A stretch of 64,000 nt of DNA from Algimonas arctica. Lineage in GTDB: Bacteria > Pseudomonadota > Alphaproteobacteria > Caulobacterales > Maricaulaceae. The stretch lies in NCBI RefSeq assembly GCF_014652695.1, contig NZ_BMZH01000001.1, positions 310,001 to 374,000 of the forward strand, given 5' to 3'. How positions within the stretch are numbered: the stretch's first letter is position 1; every line of letters begins with the position of its first letter. A program made the position numbers and the translations under genes. The notes under the pieces are model-generated. The model saw nothing but the letters and a program-made list of their open reading frames with translations. It was not told the DNA's origin and made no database searches. Below, in pieces: positions 19,444 to 28,122 of this stretch.

Positions 19444-19911
19444 ATGGTTGCGATACTACAAAAAGGACTGGCCATAGCCCTCACAACAGGACTGACCCTA
19501 TTGATGGGGGTAGAGTCCGCTTTGGCAGTGGATGACACCGCGGTAGCTGTTCCGGTGACAATCACCCTAACCGATGTGATGGAGACAAATGTGCCACTCT
19601 ATATCTCGGTTCAGACAGAGGCTGAATATCAGTCCATGAAAGGTCGAGGGGCGGTCCTTAAAGAAACCAGCGCCGGAACGATCACTCAAACGGTTCAGCT
19701 TCCAGAGTCGGGCGATTATGCCGTCACAATATGGCATGATCTCGATAATGATGGTCGGTTTTCGATGACTGACCGTTACGAGGTGTTGGATGGGTGGGGA
19801 ACATCAGGCCAAGCGCGTCGGGATGCCGCCCCAACGTTCCAACAGTCCAAAATTAATGTTCCGACTTATGGGGCGTCTGTGACGATCGCGATGATCTATC
19901 CAAAACACTAA
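19444..19911 (+). CDS. DUF2141 secreted protein
   Basis: A 155-residue protein with a signal peptide (hydrophobic run to about residue 28, ending 'ESALAVDD') and a DUF2141 beta domain. The family mark is the 'IWHDLDNDGRFSMTDRYEVLDGWGTSGQ' region (around 96-125), with an Asp/Asn cluster like calcium-binding loops. Family members are periplasmic or exported; the function is unknown. AGGAG lies 8 bp before the ATG. It is divergent from the membrane-protein/regulator operon and shares the palindromic control region. Confidence 0.85.
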   Translation: MVAILQKGLAIALTTGLTLLMGVESALAVDDTAVAVPVTITLTDVMETNVPLYISVQTEAEYQSMKGRGAVLKETSAGTITQTVQLPESGDYAVTIWHDLDNDGRFSMTDRYEVLDGWGTSGQARRDAAPTFQQSKINVPTYGASVTIAMIYPKH

Positions 19912-19925
19912 TCCCTAAAACGCAA

Positions 19926-19963
19926 GCAGCGACCAGTCCGTGGAGACTGGCCGCTGCCTTTGT
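19926..19963. terminator. Hairpin between DUF2141 and trpA
   Basis: A long stem GCAGCG-A-CCAGTC / GACTGG-C-CGCTGC with one mismatch and a 6 nt loop, followed on the plus strand by CTTTGTCT. It is 14 bp past the DUF2141 stop and 80 bp past the end of trpA on the other strand, so it may serve both. Confidence 0.65.
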
Positions 19964-20038
19964 CTCAAGTGACTTGCGTCCCAAGAGAAAGGGCGACCTA
20001 GTGTATCGGGTCTCGCCGAACAAGCGTTGTGACCAGTC

Positions 20039-20821
20039 TTATTTTGCTGTGTGTGTGGCGTCGGATAGTGAGCGAACCAAAGCCAAGGCCGCGTCCTTAC
20101 CGTCTTGATGCAACGCTTGAACAATCGCGGTTCCAACGACGACACCGTCTGCATCCCGGGCGATCTCTGCGGCTCGCTCAGGCGTCCTGACGCCGAACCC
20201 AACAACGACTGGAAGCTTTGAGGCGTGTTTCACCCGTGCAACTTGCTCGCGCACAGACCCGCCGCTCGCAAGGGCGCCGCCCGTGACGCCGTTCATACTG
20301 ACATAATAGACAAAACCGGAACTACCGGACACGACTTTAGGGAGACGTTTTGCATCCGTTGTTGGAGTCGCCAGCCGGATCAATGACATTCCTTTGCTAT
20401 CCATTGCCTCACGCAAAGGGCCATCTTCTTCGGGCGGTAAATCTACAATAATCGCGCCGTCAACGCCGGCTTTTGAGGCGAGTTCCGAAAACGCTTCGTA
20501 GCCCATATGATAGACGGGATTGGCGTAGCCCATCAGGATGATGGGTGTGGATTGATCGGTTTCGCGAAAGGTTCGCGCCATGCCGATGACAGACGCGAGC
20601 GTCGTCCCGGCTTTGCGCGCGCGAATGCCTGCATCTTCAATGACCGGGCCGTCTGCCATCGGGTCAGTGAAGGGAAAGCCGAGTTCGATGATATCGACAC
20701 CGGCGCCGGGCAGGGCGTTCATCACGTCTTGCGCCGTCGCGAGGTCGGGGTCACCGCCCATGATGTAGGCAACGAAGGCGGGGCGACCTTTAGCGAAGAT
20801 CTGTTCAATGCGCGTGCTCAT
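20039..20821 (-). CDS. trpA: Tryptophan synthase alpha subunit
   Basis: Cleaves indole-3-glycerol phosphate to indole and glyceraldehyde 3-phosphate and passes indole to TrpB. The catalytic pair corresponds to Glu46 (in 'IIELGFPF') and Asp57 (in 'PMADGP'). Phosphate-binding '[14 protein letters not shown]' and '[11 protein letters not shown]' are near the end. It overlaps trpB by 4 bp and is the last gene of trpF-trpB-trpA. In many alphaproteobacteria accD and folC follow; here the operon ends. Confidence 0.97.
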   Translation of the reverse strand: MSTRIEQIFAKGRPAFVAYIMGGDPDLATAQDVMNALPGAGVDIIELGFPFTDPMADGPVIEDAGIRARKAGTTLASVIGMARTFRETDQSTPIILMGYANPVYHMGYEAFSELASKAGVDGAIIVDLPPEEDGPLREAMDSKGMSLIRLATPTTDAKRLPKVVSGSSGFVYYVSMNGVTGGALASGGSVREQVARVKHASKLPVVVGFGVRTPERAAEIARDADGVVVGTAIVQALHQDGKDAALALVRSLSDATHTAK

Positions 20822-22062
20822 CCGTCCGTCCCCGCCGCAATATCTTCACCGAGCGCGTCGGCGATTGTGAAGACGTCTTTATCGCCGCGTCCGCACATGT
20901 TCATGATAATGAGGCCGTCGGAGCCGAGTTCTTTAGCAATATCGAGCGTGCGCGGGATGGCATGACTGGGTTCTAGCGCCGGTAAAATGCCTTCGAGTTT
21001 CGCGCAAAGTTGGAAATGCTCTAACGCTTCATCATCGGTGGCGCTGACATACTCGGCGCGTCCCTTATCATGGAGCCAGGCATGTTCTGGGCCAATACCC
21101 GGATAGTCCAACCCTGCGCTGATTGAATGGGCGTCTGCGATTTGGCCGTTTTCATCTTGCAGCAAATAGGTGCGGTTGCCGTGCAAAATGCCCGGTGTTC
21201 CGCCCGTCAGTGACGCCGCGTGCAGGCCACTTTTGACGCCGCGTCCCGCTGCTTCGACGCCAATTAGACGCACATTCGTGTCCGGCACAAAAGCGTGGAA
21301 CAGGCCCATCGCGTTTGATCCGCCGCCAATACAGGCAACCAGCGCGTCGGGCAGGCGGCCTTCGGCCTCCATAATTTGGGCTTTGGCTTCATGGCCGATA
21401 ACGGCTTGGAAATCGCGCACCATGACGGGGTAGGGGTGCGGTCCCGCGACCGTGCCGATGCAGTAGAATGTTTCCGCGACATTGGTGACCCAATCGCGAA
21501 GGGCTTCGTTCATCGCGTCTTTCAGCGTTGCCGTGCCCGAATGAACGGCGCGCACTTCGGCGCCGAGCAGGCGCATACGGAAGACGTTGGGTTTCTGCCG
21601 GACAATATCCGTCGCGCCCATATAGACGATACATTCCATACCCAAACGCGCGGCAACAGTTGCCGTGGCGACGCCGTGTTGGCCTGCGCCTGTTTCGGCG
21701 ATGATCCGTTTCTTTCCCATGCGCTTGGCGAGCAACAGCTGGCCCATGCAATTATTGATCTTATGCGCGCCAGTGTGGTTGAGCTCGTCGCGTTTGAAGT
21801 AAATCTTCGCCGCACTCCCGGTCTCTTTGGCCGCATGTTCGGTCAGCCGTTCGGCGAAATAGAGCGGGGATGGGCGCCCGACATAATGGGTCATGAAATA
21901 GTCGAGTTCGGCCTGAAAGGCAGGATCGACTTTCGCCTCCGCGTAGGCCGCTTCCAGCTCTAAGATTGGCGGCATCAGCGTCTCGGCCACAAACCGTCCG
22001 CCGTAGTCACCGAAGCGACCGCGTTCGTCGGGCCAAGTTTCGTTTGTGGTGGGCTTATCCAC
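20818..22062 (-). CDS. trpB: Tryptophan synthase beta subunit
   Basis: PLP enzyme that joins indole to serine. The PLP lysine is Lys101 in '[10 protein letters not shown]'; the phosphate-binding 'GGGSNAMG' and 'LEPSHA' motifs are present. Length 414 is slightly above E. coli TrpB because of a short N-terminal tail before '[16 protein letters not shown]'. The start overlaps trpF by 8 bp and the end overlaps trpA by 4 bp, so translation is probably coupled. Confidence 0.97.
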   Translation of the reverse strand: MDKPTTNETWPDERGRFGDYGGRFVAETLMPPILELEAAYAEAKVDPAFQAELDYFMTHYVGRPSPLYFAERLTEHAAKETGSAAKIYFKRDELNHTGAHKINNCMGQLLLAKRMGKKRIIAETGAGQHGVATATVAARLGMECIVYMGATDIVRQKPNVFRMRLLGAEVRAVHSGTATLKDAMNEALRDWVTNVAETFYCIGTVAGPHPYPVMVRDFQAVIGHEAKAQIMEAEGRLPDALVACIGGGSNAMGLFHAFVPDTNVRLIGVEAAGRGVKSGLHAASLTGGTPGILHGNRTYLLQDENGQIADAHSISAGLDYPGIGPEHAWLHDKGRAEYVSATDDEALEHFQLCAKLEGILPALEPSHAIPRTLDIAKELGSDGLIIMNMCGRGDKDVFTIADALGEDIAAGTDG

Positions 22063-22681
22063 GCAGCTGCTCCATGAAAGCGTTAATCAGAGTGGCGTCC
22101 TTTATGCCGGGTGACGCCTCGACACCAGACGCCACATCCACAATTGAGGCGCGTGTTTTTAGCGCGGCCTCACGAACATTGTGAGGCGTTAGCCCCCCCG
22201 CGAGAATGAATGTCTTTGGCGTGGGCGCAAGGCCCAAAATCGACCAGTCAAATGTGAGGCCATGACCGCCGCGTTGGGTGTCGCCTTTTGGCGCTTTGGC
22301 ATCGAATAAAAGCAAGTCCGCCGCGCCGCTATATTCCGTCGCCAACGTCACATCGTCGGCGCTCGCCACGGGCACCGCCTTAATCACAATGAGGCCGCGA
22401 CGGGCGATCTCTGCCGTGCGGGCCAGTGTTTCGGATCCATGCAATTGGATGTGGCTAAACCCCGCCGCCTTAATTCCGTCTACAAGCGCATCGTCCGGAT
22501 CGACCGTGACAGCGACCGTATGGGCTTTAACCCCGGTGATAAGCGCCGCAGCCTCAGCGAGGGTGAGCTTTCTGGAGCTGGTCGCTTCGACGATAAAGCC
22601 GAGGAAGTTCGCGCCCGCTTGTTCAGCCGCCGCGACATCGCCTGCGCGAGTCAGCCCGCAGATTTTGACCTGTGTGTCCAT
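22055..22681 (-). CDS. trpF: Phosphoribosylanthranilate isomerase
   Basis: TIM-barrel enzyme converting phosphoribosylanthranilate to CdRP. The general base Cys8 is in 'VKICGLT' and the acid Asp in '[14 protein letters not shown]'; phosphate-binding '[11 protein letters not shown]' is present. At 208 residues it is a standalone TrpF. It heads trpF-trpB-trpA. The cysteine-synthase-like gene ends 33 bp upstream on the same strand, so they may be transcribed together. Confidence 0.95.
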   Translation of the reverse strand: MDTQVKICGLTRAGDVAAAEQAGANFLGFIVEATSSRKLTLAEAAALITGVKAHTVAVTVDPDDALVDGIKAAGFSHIQLHGSETLARTAEIARRGLIVIKAVPVASADDVTLATEYSGAADLLLFDAKAPKGDTQRGGHGLTFDWSILGLAPTPKTFILAGGLTPHNVREAALKTRASIVDVASGVEASPGIKDATLINAFMEQLRG

Positions 22682-22714
22682 TGTGAGCGCGCATAGCGAC
22701 GCTCACACACAAAG

Positions 22715-23752
22715 TCACCCGACCACGTCGAACCCGTGCAGTTCAATGTCCGGCGAGAGGTAGCCGTCGCAAACCGGTTCGACTTTGGTCAAATCCGTCG
22801 ACAGGTATTTCTTTGAATCGTCGCAGAAGACCGTCACAATGTCGCCGCCCGCGTGGCCCACCTTGATCGCCCCGATCAGGTTGGCACCAGAGCTTATCCC
22901 GACGCCGAGACCGAGCTCCGCCGACAGGCGCTGCGCCATGATGATCCCGTCGCCATCATTGACTGAAATCACGCGGTCGAGGCTTTGCAAGCAGAGAATG
23001 TCCGGAATGAAATCATCCGAAACCCCCTGAATACGGTGTTTACCGACTTTATAGCCCGTTGAGAGCGTTGGGCTTTCGGCTGGTTCCAGCGGATGAACTC
23101 GGATCGACGGATCCGCGCAGCGAAGCGCTTTGCCAACACCCATGACCGTGCCGCCCGTTCCGACCCCCGCGATAAAGGCCGATATTTTTGCGCCCGCTGT
23201 GTCCATTTGCGCCAGAATTTCCGGCCCCGTTGTGCGGCAATGCGCGTTGCAATTATCCTCATTTTCAAACTGCCGCGGGAGAAACACATCATTACGCGCG
23301 CGCGCCATCTCTTGCGTCTTAGCGATACTACCCAAGAACCCGCCGTCCGCATGGCTCACCAATCGCACGTCAGCGCCGTAGCTTCGCATTAACGCGACCC
23401 GCTCGACGCTCATCCAATCCGGCATGTAGATCACGACCGGATGACCCAGTGCACGGCCTAAAGCCGCGACCGCAATCCCGGCATTGCCGCTCGTCGCTTC
23501 GACAATCGTATCGCCGGGGCGGAGTGCGCCGCTTGCATAGGCGTTGCGCAGCACTTCCAAGGCCATACGGTCTTTGATCGATCCCGACAGATTGAAATAT
23601 TCCAATTTAGCAAAAACCCGCCGCCGCGCGCCCTGATAGCTCAGATCAATCGCGATCATCGGCGTGTTGCCGATGAGTTTTTGCAGACAGGCGAACGGCT
23701 TGGGTTCCACATAGGGACGCGCGACATCGCGGAGTAGGGTCATATCGGTCAT
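22715..23752 (-). CDS. PLP-dependent cysteine synthase family protein
   Basis: A fold-type II PLP enzyme of the cysteine synthase/cystathionine beta-synthase group. With the ATG at 23752, the PLP lysine is Lys60 ('LSGSIKDRM'), and the substrate loop is 'TSGNAGIA' (87-94) where CysK usually has TSGNTG; the phosphate loop is 'GVGTGGTVMGVGKAL'. The Thr-to-Ala change in the substrate loop and the Lrp neighbour suggest a substrate other than plain O-acetylserine, but I cannot name it. Start is uncertain: in-frame ATGs also lie at 23788 and 23743. A divergent Lrp-family regulator begins about 90 bp upstream. Confidence 0.88.
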   Translation of the reverse strand: MTDMTLLRDVARPYVEPKPFACLQKLIGNTPMIAIDLSYQGARRRVFAKLEYFNLSGSIKDRMALEVLRNAYASGALRPGDTIVEATSGNAGIAVAALGRALGHPVVIYMPDWMSVERVALMRSYGADVRLVSHADGGFLGSIAKTQEMARARNDVFLPRQFENEDNCNAHCRTTGPEILAQMDTAGAKISAFIAGVGTGGTVMGVGKALRCADPSIRVHPLEPAESPTLSTGYKVGKHRIQGVSDDFIPDILCLQSLDRVISVNDGDGIIMAQRLSAELGLGVGISSGANLIGAIKVGHAGGDIVTVFCDDSKKYLSTDLTKVEPVCDGYLSPDIELHGFDVVG

Positions 23753-23843
23753 GATCGCAGAATAGCGCATCACGAATGTAAAATTCATCGCAGATGATGC
23801 GCTTTCACTATCAATATTCCAAAAATTATTCTACATAGAAACG

Positions 23844-24305
23844 ATGTTGCCGAAACTTGACCCCACAGATCGCGCGATCCTCGCAGCGCTACAATCTGAC
23901 GCCTCTCAATCGCTCGACTCAATTGCCGAGCGCTTGAATGTATCGCTCAACACTGTGTGGCGACGGGTACGCCGGCTTGAAACCGAAGCCGTGATCGAAA
24001 AGCGTGTGGCGCTGATTGATAATGAGAAAATCGGCCTGCCATTGACGGCCTTTGTGCAAATCCGAACCGACAACCATTCCGAAGAGTGGGCGTCGGACCT
24101 CACGGCGGCGGTGAACGCGATTCCTGAAATCGTTGAATTCTACCGATTGGCCGGAGACGTTGATTATATCTTGAAGATGATGATCGCGTCAGTCGCCGAT
24201 TATGACCGCGTCTATCAGCAGCTTATCTCCCGCGTGCAAATCTATAATGTGTCGGCCAGTTTCGCGATGGAAAAGCTAAAGTTCACGACTGAGCTGCCGC
24301 TGTAG
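23844..24305 (+). CDS. Lrp/AsnC-family transcriptional regulator
   Basis: A 153-residue feast/famine regulator: N-terminal HTH ('LDPTDRAILAALQSDASQSLDSIAERLNVSLNTVWRRVRRLE') and a C-terminal RAM ligand-binding domain ('IPEIVEFYRLAGDVDYILKMMIASVADYDRVYQQL'). The D-G-D-Y loop that binds amino acids in the family appears as 'AGDVDYIL'. It is divergent from the cysteine-synthase-like gene, a common arrangement for Lrp-type local regulators, so it probably controls that gene in response to an amino acid. Confidence 0.93.
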   Translation: MLPKLDPTDRAILAALQSDASQSLDSIAERLNVSLNTVWRRVRRLETEAVIEKRVALIDNEKIGLPLTAFVQIRTDNHSEEWASDLTAAVNAIPEIVEFYRLAGDVDYILKMMIASVADYDRVYQQLISRVQIYNVSASFAMEKLKFTTELPL

Positions 24306-24755
24306 CGCGGTCGCTGAAGCGCGGAATCAGGGACGAGGGGGCTTGCGACTCCCACGCCATGTGCGCCGGGACAAAAAGGGATGCTCCGAACGACATTTGG
24401 CCGCGCGGCTCATGGCGCACTTTCCGTCCTATTCCACCGTGTCCAAAGCGGACACCCCCGACGCACCGTCAGCTCGACAAACACATCAAATGGCAAGGAA
24501 CCGCGAGTTAAAGCCCAGTGGCTGGGCACTCAAAAGAAACACCGTGCAGATCGCCCGAAGGGCGCTTGCGCCCCGTCGATACCGTAACGACGGAATATCA
24601 CACCGACTGACCCCAGACGCTTCCCGCCGACTTGATCGGCCTGCCCATGGCCCGTAGGTCTCTAGCCTTGGAGTAGAGGGGGGGTGGCGAAGGTCGGATA
24701 GGCATGAAGTTGACGAAGAAAATTACTAATTGCACGACCTTAACTCAATCCCACG
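24306..24755. other. Gene-free stretch with clustered short stems, possible structured RNA
   Basis: 450 bp without a convincing protein gene. Between 24438 and 24593 there are four perfect short stems in a row: GTGTCC/GGACAC (24439-24455), GCCCAG/CTGGGC (24513-24527), GCCC/GGGC (24553-24563) and CCGTCG/CGACGG (24573-24593). I could not match it to tmRNA, RNase P RNA, SRP RNA or 6S RNA by sight. Arg-rich open frames exist but look like non-coding sequence. Strand and boundaries are unknown. Confidence 0.4.
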
Positions 24756-24792
24756 AAAAAACCCGCCATGCCTCTCGGCATCGCGGGTTTTT
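24756..24792 (-). terminator. Rho-independent terminator of the barrel lipoprotein gene
   Basis: Stem AAAAACCCGC / GCGGGTTTTT with an inner ATGCC/GGCAT stem. On the minus strand it ends in a T6 run 37 bp after the barrel gene's stop. It would also work on the plus strand for whatever lies at 24306-24755. Confidence 0.88.
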
Positions 24793-24828
24793 GCATCGCG
24801 TCAGCTCGAAAGCTGGGAGATTGTGTTC

Positions 24829-25695
24829 CTAGAAGCGGTAGCGACCGCGGAGCATGACAGGAACGGTCAGGTTTGAGCTGCCGTTATTGATACCGGACAG
24901 GATGCCAACGCCGCCACCGGGACCGAAGTCTGTTGTGTCTGTCTTGAGCGTGCCGCGATAACGCAGGCCTGTTTCTAGGGCCAAGGTGGCACGTTGGAAG
25001 ACAGGAGCTTCAACACCGACAAGGCCTGAGGCTGTTGGGATCCATCCACCTTGATACATGTTGGCTGTGCCGCCGTTCACGGCGCCGCCATTGTCGCGGA
25101 GGTTCTCGATCGTGATATCATCAATTTGCGCGGCACCGAGACGACCTTCGACATAGGGACGGAGGCTGCTGACAAACGGAGCGCTACGCGGGCGGAAATA
25201 TTGGCGGACACCGGCTTCAAGGCCGAAGGCTTCATAATCGCTGGCTGTGCCGCGCAGTGTATTCGCGGGTGGGCCTGTAAGTGTGCCGAGGGCGACGTCA
25301 TTGCCCGATGCTTTGGAATAAGACGCCATCATCGTGTATTTCCGGTTTGGGTTCGCGGCATAAGACGCGCCCAATTCGTAACGTGTTGCGGAATTATAGG
25401 CGTCCTTCATCGACACGGCGTTGGGTGTCAGTCCGGGAACGGCGGCGACATCGCCGGGCGTTGTGAAATCTCCGTCGACCATAAATTCTTGGCCGATAGC
25501 GCCTTCAACGTTCCATGTGCTGGAATGTGAGCAACTGGCGTTGCCATTGAGTCCCGCGTAGGGATTGCAACTGCCGTGGGCCGGGGCCGTGGAGTGACCG
25601 TAAGACGGGCCGTTGGAATATCCGCCAGAGCCGAAACCGAGCATAGAACAGCCGGAAAGGGCGATGGCGGCGGTGCTTGTGAGTAGAATACGCAT
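24829..25695 (-). CDS. Outer-membrane beta-barrel protein with lipoprotein signal
   Basis: A 288-residue protein. The N-terminus has a lipobox (AIALSGC, Cys at residue 16), then a Gly/Ser/Tyr/His-rich linker to about residue 60, then alternating beta strands with aromatic ends ('YELGASYAANPNRKYTMMASYSKASG', 'RPYVEGRLGAAQID', 'LALETGLRYRGTL'), finishing in 'VPVMLRGRYRF', a classic C-terminal Phe barrel signal. It resembles OmpA-like eight- to ten-strand barrels; specific function unknown. The combination of a lipobox with a barrel is slightly unusual. A good terminator follows. Confidence 0.75.
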   Translation of the reverse strand: MRILLTSTAAIALSGCSMLGFGSGGYSNGPSYGHSTAPAHGSCNPYAGLNGNASCSHSSTWNVEGAIGQEFMVDGDFTTPGDVAAVPGLTPNAVSMKDAYNSATRYELGASYAANPNRKYTMMASYSKASGNDVALGTLTGPPANTLRGTASDYEAFGLEAGVRQYFRPRSAPFVSSLRPYVEGRLGAAQIDDITIENLRDNGGAVNGGTANMYQGGWIPTASGLVGVEAPVFQRATLALETGLRYRGTLKTDTTDFGPGGGVGILSGINNGSSNLTVPVMLRGRYRF

Positions 25696-25854
25696 GATAG
25701 GGCGGCTCTTCGTTTCAAAAATTACGATTACAGCCTTGCAATGTTTGGGCCAAAACAGGGGTGAGACGCCTTAAGAGAGTAAATTTATGGTTATTAGGGG
25801 GTTAATTTTTGGAGAGGCCGCGCCTGAGGGCTGTGTGATTGTACTAAAGACATT

Positions 25855-25883
25855 AAAAAGGCCGCCCCCTAAGGAGCGGCCTT
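25855..25883 (-). terminator. Rho-independent terminator after groEL
   Basis: Stem AAGGCCGC / GCGGCCTT, extendable through a mismatch, with a T5 run on the minus strand, about 50 bp past the groEL stop. Confidence 0.88.
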
Positions 25884-25935
25884 CTGTAATCTAGGATGGG
25901 AATGCTCCACGGCATGATGTCGCCGTGGAAGGCGA

Positions 25936-27916
<1,981 letters not shown>

Positions 27917-27951
27917 GCTTTATCTCTCTCGATAGAGGTGAGTGATATGAC

Positions 27952-27978
27952 TTGGCACTCCCAGAGCGAGAGTGCCAA
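27952..27978 (-). promoter_or_regulatory. CIRCE operator (HrcA site) of groESL
   Basis: TTGGCACTC-N9-GAGTGCCAA: a perfect 9 bp inverted repeat with the canonical 9 bp spacing; only the third position differs from the standard TTAGCACTC/GAGTGCTAA. It begins 36 bp upstream of groES. HrcA is the known repressor of this element; hrcA is not in the window. Confidence 0.95.
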
Positions 27979-27987
27979 CAGGGCGCA

Positions 27988-28015
27988 TGTATGCAGGGTG
28001 GGGGAGGGTCGCAAG
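27988..28015 (-). promoter_or_regulatory. Possible heat-shock promoter of groESL
   Basis: On the minus strand CTTG (28015-28012) is followed 18 bp later by CATACA (27993-27988), loosely like the alphaproteobacterial RpoH consensus. Its expected start of transcription falls just before the CIRCE element, the usual geometry. Weak match; inference. Confidence 0.45.
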
Positions 28016-28122
28016 GGGCGGAGGGTGAATTTTGCGAAAGATATTATATTTCGCGATACCCTAGATATTTGGCTGCGTCACAGACTAAGTAGGGTCCAAC
28101 AGATCGCATTCAAGGATATCGC

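Noticed and set aside
24343-24657. 104-codon Arg-rich frame
   Set aside because: Composition is like translated non-coding GC-rich DNA, with no Shine-Dalgarno; the same stretch is better explained as structured or non-coding.
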